Position numbers and translations under genes: made by a program
Part shown: positions 44,527 to 56,370 of the stretch, piece by piece
Layout: each line of letters opens with the position of its first letter
Numbering within the stretch: position 1 is the stretch's first letter
NCBI GenBank assembly: GCA_037178675.1
Contig: JAYMGJ010000080.1
Span: 1-64,000, forward strand
Reading direction: 5' to 3'
Source: Scleroderma bovista
Taxonomy: Eukaryota > Basidiomycota > Agaricomycetes > Boletales > Sclerodermataceae
DNA: 64,000 nt
The notes under the pieces: model-generated
What the model saw: only the letters and a program-made list of their open reading frames with translations
Databases searched by the model: none
Told to the model about the DNA's origin: nothing

Positions 44527-45421
44527 TCACAGCAACAATGCCGCCACTCCCATACCCGTCACCGCCACAAGCACGCCCACCACACTCCCCGCACCGCCCG
44601 CACCACCCCATCTCCGCCTGCTCCCACTCGCACGCCGCTCGAGTTCTCTCTTCTGCGGCTTGGAAGAAGACGCTGACACGTTCCTCAGCAGCTGCGTCGG
44701 CAGCATATTGGGTGACGCCGACAGTTGCGCCATCGGGGGCAGCGGCGACCCGTCAAACTGGTAAAGCTGCAACATATACCCCAGCGTCGGATCTTGGTAT
44801 ATGTTCCACTGTACATAAAGTTCCGTATCGTTGTAGTTCTCCACAAAATTGGATATGGCGGCACACGGATCTTGGATCTGTTGGTACCCGTCTCCAAACG
44901 GGACCATCGATATCGAACCGTTCGGCTGGAGCTGGTACGTCCCGTGACACCAGTTCATCACGCCTGTTATACAGTTCGGTGACGAGCCTAGAGAAATACT
45001 CCAATAAATAACGCGACGGTGTTGAAAAAAAAAAAAACAGCGATTCGAACCGTTGCCTTTCATGCGATACCGTGCGATCTCGTAGAAGCCGTCACTTGTA
45101 CTGCAAACACCAACACGGTCAGCATGAAACGATACACGACACAAGGATAACTCACAATGAATACGACATGCCAGTCGTTTTTGGATATGTAAACGACATG
45201 TTGGCAGGCTGTGCAAAGCCCTGCAGGAAAGACGTCAGCGGCGCACACAGTACGCGGCCAAGCAACAGACGCACATAACCAGTGACGACGTTCTGACTGC
45301 CGGATGACCAAGTACCGTAGATATTGGTCACATTATGTATGGCGTCGTATACGACATCCTGGGCGAGGACTGGAAGCGTGACAAGGGGGAAAAGACAAAG
45401 AAACAATGCAGCCAGCGTCAT
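44527..45421 (-). CDS. ROT1: ER membrane chaperone-like protein Rot1
   Basis: Exons 45275-45421, 45156-45220, 45051-45100 and 44527-44987 give 240 residues. The start at 45421 is chosen because it puts a signal peptide first (MTLAALFLCLFPLVTLPVLA); an in-frame ATG at 45565 would bury it. Family motifs are IYGTWSSGSQNVVTG, YPKTTGMSYSFTSDGFYE, NCITGVMNWCHGTYQL and several N-x-S/T sites (NVT, NMS, NDT). The C-terminus has a hydrophobic tail (VVGVLVAVTGMGVAALLL). Rot1 acts in ER folding, N-glycosylation and cell-wall glucan assembly. Intron 3 contains a run of 13 T as its pyrimidine tract. It is followed by PRE7 on the same strand upstream. Confidence 0.9.
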
Positions 45422-45607
45422 CACGATCGACGTGGACTGGGGTTCGAGTAATGAATGAGTGGAAGACAGGAGAGATTCGTCGAGCTGACGGTGTTTGAGG
45501 AGGGAGCGAAGTGGATTCGTTTGTCGCTGTTTGGCTGTTTTTTGGGGTCTTGGAGCCGTTGCCATGCACCAAATCGAGAAACAGTCATCATTCAGCGACT
45601 ACAAGTA

Positions 45608-46657
45608 CTAATCCTTCTTCAGCTCTCTCCGTACAACAAAGATACGCTCGCCATCTTCTCCTATCGTGAGTTCCTGCGCACCACGCATGCCCTCCAGACC
45701 CTCCATGCTGCGTCCCTTGGCAAGAATAATATAAATCTCAAGTCCGTCTCCAACCTAGCACACGACTGAGTCAGCCCGCGCCAGAAACGAACAATAGATA
45801 ACACGTGCCTCGATATGCCTCTCCGTCGCACTCGTGAATGAGTCGATGACAATAGCGAGAACAACTTCAAGCGGCAAATGTGTCGGATGGACTGTGCCTG
45901 GGGCAGGTAGCTGGTTCTTGAAGTAGATCTAGACCCGAATTGAGTGCTCGCCTTGTACCACCAAACGGTACATACCTGATTATCGAGGAAGGGCTGCACG
46001 AGAGACTGTGCGGACCCCGCTGCACGACACGTTTCGCGCTCGTATGAGCCCACAGGGTCGAACGAGTACACCGCTCCAGTGCCTGCGTAGACACTCGTGT
46101 GCATGCTAATACGTTGCAAGAGATAAACACACGCACCGTCTTCCTCGATACCGCCGAGGATGTTGTACACGTAGTAAGGGAAAAACCTGCGACCGTATAG
46201 CATCGTCTGGATCATCCGTGCGATTGAGCGAAGAGGCATGTCTTTGGCGTGGGCATGTCTGTACCACTGAACGCCGCCACCACAACGTGAGTGAAAACTA
46301 TGGCATCTGAGACAGGAAGAAGGGTATGTACCTCGAGGCGCTGCTTCACCTTCTTAACAAACATGTTTCCGTCCGCTGCAAACCCATTCACAGCGAGCAC
46401 CGCACGATCCGTTCTGTTCCGTTCATTCAGTCCGTCACTCGCCTAGCTCTCGGTGCAACGAATCGAAACGAGACGCACAGTCTGAACACCTTGGGCGCAT
46501 ACCGCGTCTGGATGTTAAAACCCTCGCTCTGTCGCGTATCACCAGCTACGACACTGAAATCTGCACCTGCGATCGCAAGGATCGTTCCCCCGTTTTCAGT
46601 GTACGGGTTGAAAGATCGCTCGGAGGGGCGCGCTGTTGGTTCTACGAGCGGGGACAT
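45608..46657 (-). CDS. PRE7: 20S proteasome subunit beta-6
   Basis: Six exons (46479-46657, 46332-46413, 46137-46266, 45976-46082, 45809-45928, 45608-45754) give 254 residues. Landmarks match beta-6 (human PSMB1): [68 protein letters not shown] and [14 protein letters not shown]. Beta-6 is a structural, non-catalytic ring subunit without the N-terminal active threonine. The intron at 45755-45808 is best read with a GC donor (GAG then GCACGT), which preserves ERHIEVGD. A GT donor six bases further also keeps frame and would add two residues. Confidence 0.94.
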
Positions 46658-47187
46658 TGGACTGGTAATACGGCGTCGAGCGTTGGGGACGCGTCATGGC
46701 GATTGGCGGAGTTGGAATCGTCGTCGGATATGGCAATAGCACCCCTGTCCAATCGCAAGTGTAGGAACGAGTGCACTTCAGATGGATGAACTGAACTGTT
46801 AAACAAGTCCCAATCCTGCCGAGGGAATACCCAGGGCATATGACTTCGTATGTAACGCCATATGGAATGCAGTCTCTCGGGTGTAAAAGTACTTATCTCT
46901 TCACTGCGGGACTATTTATGAGCTCTGGCCCAGGATAATCAACATTTGGTTGCGAGCCTGAGCATAACTAGTAATCATAAGCGCACCTCCCTCACAGCGA
47001 AAAGGCGATGAACGCTCGCTGTAAGATAGGCTCTAGTAGGACAAGAAGAATACACAGACTGCTCTGGACCAACGTCCACAGAAGCACCGATGTTGAATTA
47101 CCATTTTCGGACATGGGTCCCTCGCAATTGAGTCCCATGAGTCCAGCTGGCCCGACGCTTTTTGACCCCGATCTCGGTGTAACCACT
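46658..47187. promoter_or_regulatory. Divergent upstream region of PRE7 and HIS1
   Basis: 530 bp between two divergent starts. Toward HIS1 there are two TGAGTC half-sites at 47129-47134 and 47138-47143, resembling the fungal general amino-acid control (Gcn4/Cpc1) core. No gene is supported here. Confidence 0.4.
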
Positions 47188-48442
47188 ATGAGTACGTGAC
47201 TCTCCGTGTCCCAGGTATCTCATCTCCATGAACCTGATCCTTCATCAGACCTACAGGCACTAGACGGTCACTTACTCTTTGCGGTCCCAAAGAAAGGCGA
47301 GTCCCGTCGTGTCAGCAGATAAGCACGGGTACTAGACCGATCTTGGTGATCTAAACAGGAAGACTTCACGATAAATGTCTACAGCTGCTCTCTGGTACGC
47401 ACAGATCTACACCATCGGTTTCAAATCAACCCACCACCCAGCGCCATCATACTAGGCGCCGACATCAAGTTCCGGCGGCCCCACCGGCTCGATGTATGTC
47501 TGGTCATGAACCATCCCATTGCTCTGCAAGTACCCGTCTCTATATACTGATCATCATCTCAATCGCTGATCTCCAACCTAGCATCTTCCTCCCCGCCGCA
47601 GACATACCCTCTTTCGTTGGAAACGGAAACGTTGATCTGGGCATCACAGGCCATGATGTCATTCTCGAGGCATGCATGCAGGATAAGGTGACCGAAGTCC
47701 AGCGACTCGGATTCGGAAAATGCTCTCTCCAAGTCCAGGCCCCTGAACATGGATCTATCACAACAGTCGAGGATCTTGCCGGAAAACGCATCGTGACCAG
47801 TTTCGAAGTCCTAGCCGGGGAGTACTTCAACAAGTTGGATGATCGGCTCAACCTCGTTGGCGATCAAAAAACAAAGATAGAGTATGTTGGGGGCAGCGTC
47901 GAAGCTGCTTGTGCACTTGGACTGGCAGATGGAATAGGTGCGTCCATTTCATTCTCTCTCCATCTAGACGCTTATACTGGTTGGGATGTTAGTCGACCTA
48001 GTAGGTGCGTTTCCACCAAAACCTATGAGCGCCTTTCTGCCCATTTACCTGCGCGCTAGAATCTGGCGAGACCATGCGTGCAGCTGGTCTGCATGCCATC
48101 GCCACAGTCCTTGAGACTGAAGCTGTTCTGATCAAATCAAACTCACCCTCTCGCCCCGATTTTACCCCGCTTATCAACATGGTCGCAAGCCGCATTGCCG
48201 GCGTCGTAGCCGCCGAGAAATACGTTGTGTGCTCGTACAACGTACACAGGGATGTTCTTCCAAAAGCAGTACAGATTACCCCTGGTCGAAGGGCGCCCAC
48301 CGTCAGTGCCCTTGATCAGGAAGGGTGGGTCGCAGTCAGCGCCATGGTCTTGAAGAAAGATTGTGCACGCGTCATGGATGATCTTGTCAAGATCGATGCT
48401 CAGGATATCCTCATTTTCAACTTGGATAATTGCCGGGTTTGA
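47188..48442 (+). CDS. HIS1: ATP phosphoribosyltransferase (histidine step 1)
   Basis: Seven exons: 47188-47191, 47249-47296, 47359-47394, 47456-47525, 47582-47937, 47993-48004 and 48060-48442. They give 302 residues. The protein starts MNLQALDGHLLFAVPKKG and continues RLHDKCLQLLSGADIKF, ALIFLPAADIPSFVG, GNVDLGITGHDV, YVGGSVEAACALGLADGI and VDLVESGETMRAAGL, all typical of long-form HIS1. It condenses ATP with PRPP and is usually feedback-inhibited by histidine through the C-terminal domain, which is present. Two introns need GC donors: after exon 2 (AAAG then GCGAGT) and after exon 4 (CTCT then GCAAGT). Exon 1 is 4 nt and exon 6 only 12 nt. It is followed by TRP4, 275 bp downstream. Confidence 0.93.
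47197..47202 (+). promoter_or_regulatory. TGACTC Gcn4-like core in HIS1 intron 1
   Basis: Six of seven bases of the Gcn4/Cpc1 site, lying six bases inside the first intron, beside two TGAGTC half-sites upstream. Function inferred only. Confidence 0.3.
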
Positions 48443-48717
48443 CACGTATCGGATGTATCGAGTTTAGAGTGTATAGGTTTTGCGAGAAATGAGGACAAGC
48501 TGGTCTGTCCTGGATTTGGACACAGCATCATGGATGAGTTGGCCAGGGCCGGCTATCATATATCAGTATTCAGTTCTTGTGTACTTTCGATTGCCAACAC
48601 CTATATAACACCTCTATCCATCAATGCCCCAACCCTCACAGCAACGAAGGTATGTATGAACTGCATCTCTGGCACGACGCATTTAGACGTAAAGACTCTA
48701 GTCCATAACAGCGTTCC

Positions 48718-49852
48718 ATGGCGGATACACTCACTCCCGATACCTTCAAAGTGCTACTAGGCAAGCTGATCAAAACACCCGACCAATTCACCCCAGACGA
48801 TCTCAAAGTTGCTCTCGAACACCTCCTTGCTCCCGATGCAGCTCTACCACCGCAAATCGGCGCTTTCTTGACTGGGATGCATGTAGGAAAACTGGAGAGA
48901 CGTCCTGAGAACCTCGCCATCGCTTCCGAAGTTCTGCGATCCCGTGCGGTCAAAGCCGTCGTCGAGGGCGCTGACGACGAGTTCGTCGTTGACATCGTGG
49001 GTACGGGTGGGGATGGCCACGACACGTTCAACGTGAGCACGACAGCTGCCATCGTTGCTGCAGGCGCTGGTGCTCGAGTCGTCAAAGTAAGTTTGACTGA
49101 GCTTCATCATGGTGTCGTAGATACTGAGTCACCATTACACCCAGCATGGTAGCCGGGCTTCCACTTCGTCATCAGGTTCAGCAGACTTACTGCAATCCTT
49201 GGGTTGTATGTTCGTACCCCCTTCACAAGACACAAGCATCATCCCCCGGATCCCGTTCATGTTCATCCTTGCTCCGCACTACCATCCCTCGCTCGCCATG
49301 ATCGCCCCGTATCGCAAAGCGCTTCCCTTCCGCACCCTCTTCAATGTCGTCGGTCCGCTCATCAATCCTGCACGGCCCCGCGGCATGGTGCTCGGGGTAG
49401 CCGAACGCGCGCTCGGCCCCCCATTTGCCATCTCCCTGCGCGCCAGCGGCGTCGAACGTGCACTGGTTGTCTGCGGGGCAGAAAACCTGGACGAGATCAG
49501 TTGCGCAGGCGATACGTGGGCATGGGAACTCAAAGATGGGGAAATTACCGAGACGAAACTGCACCCCGCACTGTTCGGACTGGACGTGCATCCGCTCAAA
49601 GCGGTGTCGGGCGGGACTCCACCGGAGAACGCGGAGACGTTCAAGGCACTGTTGACGTCTGGAAATGATATCCCGCACAGTTTGACCCCCATCTTGGACT
49701 TTGTTTTGTTGAACGCGGCCGCGCTTTTGGTTGTTGCCGGTCTGGCGGCAGATTATAAGGACGGGGTGCGTCTCGCGATGGAGAGTGTCACGTCAGGCGC
49801 TGCGTGGAAGGCACTGACAACGTTTCGTGACGCTGGCAAGCCCCGGGTTTAA
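48718..49852 (+). CDS. TRP4: Anthranilate phosphoribosyltransferase (tryptophan pathway)
   Basis: Exons 48718-49086 and 49145-49852 give 358 residues. The N-terminal helical domain is followed by VDIVGTGGDGHDTFNVSTT (PRPP-binding loop). The intron falls exactly before HGSRASTSSSGSADLL. Then come ILAPHYHPSLAMIAPYRK, RTLFNVVGPLINPA, RALVVCGAENLDEISCAG and LDFVLLNAAALLVVAGLA, all conserved. It transfers phosphoribose from PRPP to anthranilate in the cytosol. The intron contains a perfect TGAGTCA (49125-49131). The gene lies 275 bp downstream of HIS1 on the same strand; both consume PRPP. Confidence 0.95.
49125..49131 (+). promoter_or_regulatory. TGAGTCA Gcn4/AP-1-type site in TRP4 intron
   Basis: A perfect palindromic TGA-G-TCA inside the only intron of an amino-acid biosynthetic gene. 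A 7-bp match can arise by chance, so this is a candidate only. Confidence 0.35.
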
Positions 49853-52800
49853 CTCCAACAGATGATGCACTATCGTGATACAAGTAGAGCGGCAGAGCGT
49901 ACGTCGTTTGGGTGTGCAGCCAATGAATACCTCGTATGTATGTAGTTGTGTAGATGTCATACCCAAAGCGGGAAGCTCTCCCCACTTTCGGCCAAGCAGT
50001 CTATGAAAGGTTCCCGAATGTGGTTCAGCTTACCCTGCTACGTCCGCTACTGGCACTGGCAGCACCTCGCCCTTGCCGTCCACGGGGGTTTTTTTTTGAT
50101 AACAACAACGACCTTCCCCCAACAGTGACCAGTGAATATGTATGTTGATCCGCGGTTTAGGGCAGCTTATTTTTAACTCAGGTCGCAAAGGAGAAGTTGA
50201 GGATTGGAACTAGGACAAGCAATGATCGATGCCCCCCACTTTAGCAGCTTCGGCTTTTTGCCCTCTCCAATAATTTCACTATAGTGCTGCGTTTCCCCAA
50301 AGCCATTTCAATTCGGGCTCTTCCAAGCCAAATGTCGCTGCGAATTCCAACTTTCCGGTGCTTTCGGTGAGCTGTACAATTACATATAGCCCCACCTGAC
50401 GGTCTCTTCGTACGGCCTTTACTACTAGCTAAATTTGCCAATCGTTGATCTCTAAGCATGCAGCTGCTCTCTCGGATTCTTAGCATTGACTCGGCGAGGC
50501 TAACTCGTGTACATGTCCACTTTTCAAAATCACTCAACGTAACGTACGTACGAGCGAGTTTTATGGTAAGCACGAGGATCAACTTCTGTGCTACAGCTTT
50601 ACTAATAGCGGAGAATAACAGAATCCCCCCGCACTGGATCAATCTGGCAGCTCGATCATCATCGGAGTGTTTTCTCATATTACGTTTGATAAATCATCAT
50701 GGCCATTGGCCAGTGTCCTGGTGACCAGGTGTAAGCCTCCGAAGAAGAGAACTCGTGCTACCATCGATCTTTCTGATCGTGACACTAGCTAGACATTCTG
50801 GCTTTTGACTCGACCCGTAAATTCCCTTAAATTCCTCACGAATTCCCACAGCCCTTGACGAAGCCACGCCAGATCAGATAAGGTCACTTTTGCACATTGA
50901 GTTGGATGACCCTGTGCTGTGCTCAGCATTCTGGTCACTCAGGTGCCAGTGTCTCCTGCTATGATGAGCTTAGTCCCTCTTCCTGGAGACGCTCACATTA
51001 CGTTTCCAGACCTCCCACCACAAGCCATGATCCCAAGTTCTAGACTTCATGACAAAATACCCTATCACCGAGTCGCTCGTGGCACAGCAGCTTTTATCGA
51101 TATCGCATCAACTTATTTGTCTCACTTCCGAGACTGCTGATCAGCGAGCCCCCGAGTTGTTCTTCACGTGAGTGGGAAGACGAATCTCCATGAACAAGGA
51201 ACTACCTGCACTCACTGAGCATTAGCCCATACTTGTGCCTTTTGCGGGCGGTCTCATCAATATCTACATCGTATGGGTACCACCTTCTTAGACTGTTGTA
51301 CATTCCACACTTCAAAACGTAGTGGTTGCCGCTGGTGCGGTCAATGTCTTGGCTGATATTGCTTGCTCACCTAAATTCTATACTTCGTATTGTTAGTACG
51401 TTCACGTTGCTAGTTTGTCTCGCTCGCAAATTTCATCATTGAGTGGAATTACGACGTTTGAATGTTCATCTTGTGCACTATGGTTGGTAAGAGCACTGTG
51501 CGATCCTGGGCAGGGTTCAATTGACTGTACGATGGCACTCCCCCCATTGAATGTCCAAAGCGTAAGGAATGGAGAAAGGCGCACTGTGAAGCGAGCGGGA
51601 GAAGCATTTCTGCAGATGAATCTGACCACAACCATACCACGTACCACGGGGGCAATTAAAACTCAGAAAGTCGGAAAAAGGAACAGTCCAGGGAAAATTC
51701 CACCATGTCTGCGATTCAAAAAAAGGACCTAGCAGATGGACCTTTGGGTCAAAGTCGGATCTCAGTAAATCATTTCACGGGTACTCGTTCATTGATAACA
51801 CCGTAACCAATCACAGCACGCGCTGCGATTGACTTGTGGAGCAAGTGTCGATGATAGCGGAAGGAGCATCGAATCTTTGATGTGATAAAACGAATAAAAT
51901 TGTGGTCTAACTTTACTCCGAGTTGGCCATCGTGGCAGTGCCTGTCAAAGTGTCAGTGCTCATAGATGAGGTAATTGTGACCGCGTTTCTTTAAGGTCGT
52001 TTCGATCAAAAAGGTTTGTCTCGAAGAAGCTAGCCTTTGAGGTCATATGCGATATGGGCGGGTGTACTGAAAAATAATAATGAGAATTTGCGTACCTCTG
52101 GTTGGTAGCTAGATCGGGACGAAACTGGCTGGCTCTTGCTCAGAAACGTAGGTCAGGTTAAGCATGTCTGGCAGCGGGTTGTAAGGCAGATCGTAACAGA
52201 TCAGCCCAACGCGAAGTCACGCCACCGCAAACTGGAAAGACCGTCGAAGACATGAGCGTTGCACGAACAATGCAGCGCTAGCGCATGGTTAGCTCGTTTC
52301 TCGGATTAGTTCGGCAAACGACGTATCAAAGCTATCGCTACAATCAGTGAAAGTGCGAAATTGGTGCCTACATGTATGAGCGGAGGGCGATCGTCGAAGG
52401 ACAATTGGTCACTACCGCCATCACGGAGAGACTCGAAGTTGCCGTCGCAATGAGGCCATTGACAGGATTCGTAAGTGACCGGTAAGGAATGGAGAGAGTA
52501 ACAGAACTAACTACCTGACGCGATCAACAGGATAGCACCCCTTCAGCAAAACCAGCCAAGTTCGCGTCGTGGAACGAACTTGTAAGCTGCTGCTGAGGAG
52601 GGAATCGGATAATTGTCCCATCATATGACCAGAGATCGTGACGGTAAAGCCGACGCGATGCCACACAACACCGATCATAATAGAAGCCAGCACAGTGGAC
52701 ACGCAAGCATACAGCAACAAGTGAGATGGCATGCCAACTACTCGTGTATCCGTAATACCTCGATATGTGCCACAAACGTTGCTGGTGTATGAATGAAACG

Positions 52801-55538
52801 GTCCAAATCCTTGGGACCCACCGCGCATTAAGACTGGCACATAATACCACCGGCAGAAAAACATAAGGCGGAGACCGTGGGAAATGGGTACCTACCAACT
52901 GTAACTGGACAAAGAAGCTGAACGTTGTAACCTGTAATTGGTGGCACTGAAAACCAAGTACTTGCCAAATATGGCATCTGGTGCCCTCTATCAGCCAATT
53001 GCGGGGTTGTAAAAAAAAACACAAACTTTCGGTTTGTTGTGGTATTTTCTCGATTACACGCGCTAAAAAGTGGAACGGCGTCATTTGTACTCCCCTTTTA
53101 TCCGTATGGTTTCACGGAAATTTAACTTCGAGAATCTAGCTGCATCCTCTTTTCGTCCCCTTGTCTGAAGGATACCATTTCGGTGATTGTCGCCATTATC
53201 ACATGCTGTTCCCGGAGCCAGCATGGCGCCATATTCAAGTGAACTGCCTCTTGGCAAAAGCTTTGTGTCACTTTCGGGCATGCCAGTCGGAGTTCCAGAG
53301 TAGGGAATTCGAAACGAAATCACTGAGCTGTAGGCATTGATATGGGTGCAGCAGACGTGGTGTGGGGGGGAGTGGGCCATCATAACTATTACGGAGGGGG
53401 CCATTGGAGATCCCTTTTCCAAAGGATCTGTGGAGTAATGGCGTAAAACCGGATGTTTCCGGCCAGGAAGCGGCAGGGGCATATATTGTGACACGAATAA
53501 ATCCGGGGAAATTTGATGTTAAATATCGCTATCCAAGTGCGTTCCTTCTTCCTGTAATTAATTAGCCGCTAACCAGAAACTGCAATCTCACCGCATCGAT
53601 ATCACGAGGTTGGCAAGCCGAATCTTTGCGCTCTGGTATAATATCCTTGCTGTGGTATATATCACCCATTTCTTGTTGCCCACAGGATATTACCTGTCCC
53701 TGTGGTATGACAATGGTCAGTGGGTGACGTCCCTGGATTTTTGGCCGCTGAATTGGACCAACATGGTCCCACACATATAAGTTATGATGGCGAACGAACA
53801 CATGGCATGGAACGTCCTAGTTGATCCCCTTTCGACACTTTGGCAATTTGGGCGCCGACACCAAATATGTATGGGTACAAATTGTATTTCTTCTCGCCGC
53901 TTGTTGATAAACGCGTGTGCATTCTGGGTCGTTTCCCGTCCGCGTATGATCTTGTCTGTCTCTGCTCCACAACTGCCTTGAATCAAGGGAAACGCGTGTT
54001 TCATCTAGGTTGGACAATGTGTCCAAAGAAAGGAAGGGTTTACAATAGTAGGGGTTTCGATCATCGCACCATCTATTCACACTGTCTCATTTTGGAACTT
54101 CTATAGAAGACGTGGTTAAGATCCAACAGGAAGTGCACCACTCTGGGAAATGAGGCGATCGCCTTGAGCTTCCATGTGAATGGGTAGCTTTGCAGCCTTG
54201 TCTGAGAAGCAGGCGCGAAATCGGTACCCTGACCAACCAAACGATTGTTCTGTCTTCGTTAGAATGGATCAATGTGGAAAGTTCCAGTGCTTGACTTACT
54301 TTGTGCATTTAAGTTCTGGAGCCGATGCGGTGACGCGAAAAGATGTGGGTCTAATATGATCATCGGCCCGCTCAGATCTCGGACCGTTGCATCTTCGTCT
54401 TGGAAGCCAAATTTGTCCGCCCCTCCCCTTCCGGACGGTTTGCATTCTTCTGCAGTGTGGTTTGATCGATCAAATATAGCCGGTTTAGTTATACGGTACA
54501 AATGAGTTGCAAGGGGCTTTCGGGCCAATGCATCCGCATTTGCTGGATGATAAGCAGGAAGACATTGCTGCTCCGCATAATATAAAATGTTGATGGCAAG
54601 CTGCAGGAGGTCAACCACACTCACCCACTGTTGTCAACCATACACCTGGCTTGGCTGCCAACTTTCTATTCACTTGCATGTGCACCCCCTCAGTTGTTGT
54701 TGAGTGGCTGGTGGTGTCACTCCGCTTCTACTATTTGCTATGAATCCAAGTCCTCACGTGGCACTTTCCATTTGAATCTGACACTGTCATGACTTGGTTC
54801 ATAGCCAAAATAGTAGGGTGGAGTGTCCCACTTACTCTCAGAATAGCTGGTGCTCGTTCATGCATTTTGGCGTCTCTGCTCAGTTTACCCCTTCACTTCT
54901 CTTACAACCATGTCATATTGAGTTGCCTCGCCAGACTATTCAAGGCGGCGCCGGTACTCTCACGTCATGTTGATAATCATGACCTCAGCTCTAATGCCCG
55001 ACAGGGATGCTTTCACTGCCTTGTCGACTGTGACTGTTTCCTGGACATCGTCGCCCTCAACCAGGGGGAGTTGGGGTCAATCTGGCACCACTTCCATCAT
55101 CCCCGTTATTTTTGCTAATCCAGTTCCCATTTGCAGGTATCTTTGATTTGTGCCTTCGGGACTCGCCTGCTATTTCAGACCACCCCCGCTGCATCGTACG
55201 CGCCTTTGACGGTCAACATGTCCTTTAGATGGAGGACTCGTTATGCGAAGCAGCAACATCATTTGCGATAGCTGATCTCTTGTCAAAATCACAGAATGGG
55301 TGCACATTTTTACATTGCGATCCCATCGCCTTCGATATTTTGAATCTGGTACGAGGAGTCCATGAGGAGGTGTTTGTGACAATCACGTCACCCAGCTAGC
55401 TTAGAAGCCCAGTAATAGAGTAGAATCCCGTCCAATAGTTTCGAATCGATTAAGGGTAGTACAGTGCATTGTTCGCGAAAGGATATGGTGAAAGAATACC
55501 GGATCAGGGAAAATACGCGGGATATACTGTTGTTTTTG
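49853..55538. other. 5.7-kb gene-poor stretch
   Basis: Between TRP4 and UBC1 I see no frame with recognisable motifs on either strand. The longest frames (50241-50678, 52524-53084 and 53081-53494, all minus) lack coding character. At 52,500-53,040 a minus-strand segment has hydrophobic stretches and a phrase (STWFSVPPITGYNVQLLC) faintly like basidiomycete DUF6534 membrane proteins. I could not join exons across it. It may be a decayed gene, long non-coding RNA or an old element. Confidence 0.4.
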
Positions 55539-56370
55539 TCACTTCAACAGTTCATCAATGATTCTCTCGTCCGATATGTTCGCTACATTGGATCCCCGGT
55601 AGTTTAACCTTCGCAGAACGTCTATCTGTGAGTAGAGCACAATATGGAATAATCAATATCTGGGATGATCGGTTTGGGGACCGGTACGTACGACTTTCGA
55701 ACGCTCAAACCCAAGGCCTTCAAACTGGGATACATGGGCCTTCTCGAGACCTGCTATAGCTGCATCGTCTCGCTCAGGCTCTTTCACAGTAGTTTTCCCT
55801 CGAGATCCAGGACCTCCAGCATAAATCTGTGTCCAGTACCGTGCAGTCTCCTCAAAGCTGCGCTTGCTTGTCGTGTAATGTTTAGCTACTTCAGCGTCCT
55901 GAGGGTCGTTTGGTTCTGGGGAGCAGAGAAGGGACTGCAATGATATCAGGGTTGATTTGAGGGTCAGGACAGGGGACCATGCATCCTTCAAAATATCGAG
56001 ACAGATCGCGCCAGATGCCGATGATATATTGGGATGGTACACCTTAGTGATAAATTTCATCTTCACGGGCTGAAATGGATAAGCGTCTGGGATCACGATA
56101 TCCTGAGATGGGGGTCAATTATCCGCGTCTAACTAGAATGCGATCAAGGAACATACTATTTCGAAGAGGCCGCCCTCGTATGGAGTGTCGCTAGGGCCTG
56201 GAAACGAGCCTTTCAAATGGAAAGGAGATGAATCCACGAGATCAATCTTGATACTAGACGATTTGTCGTTTTTGCAGTCTATGAGTATGATCAGCCTAGT
56301 ACGGAGATGCGTCCTCGTTAGACTCCACACCTGCAATTTCCTTATTCACCCGACGCAATCGAGCATCCAT
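55539..56370 (-). CDS. UBC1: Ubiquitin-conjugating enzyme E2 with C-terminal UBA domain
   Basis: Exons 56331-56370, 56157-56278, 55692-56102 and 55539-55625 give 219 residues, close to yeast Ubc1. The UBC fold shows FHLKGSFPGPSDTPYEGG, VKMKFITKVYHPNISS and the active cysteine in GAICLDILKDAWSP, then LLCSPEPNDPQDAEVA. After a linker, the last exon completes a UBA domain (FERSKVIDVLRRLNYRGSN to ISDERIIDELLK); without splicing the frame stops early at 55653. This E2 extends Lys48-linked ubiquitin chains for proteasomal and ER-associated degradation. It is divergent from HEM13. Confidence 0.94.

Noticed and set aside
45036..45060. B-box-like GGTTCGAATC followed by a T13 run, suggesting a tRNA 3' end
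   Set aside because: There is no acceptor, D-arm or anticodon pairing. The bases belong to ROT1 exon 3 and intron 3, fixed by the conserved KGNG...PNCITG reading.
52524..53084. Minus-strand 186-aa frame, possible membrane protein
   Set aside because: Composition is mixed, the hydrophobic phrases fall in different frames, and no consistent exon chain could be built; resemblance to DUF6534 is too weak to call.
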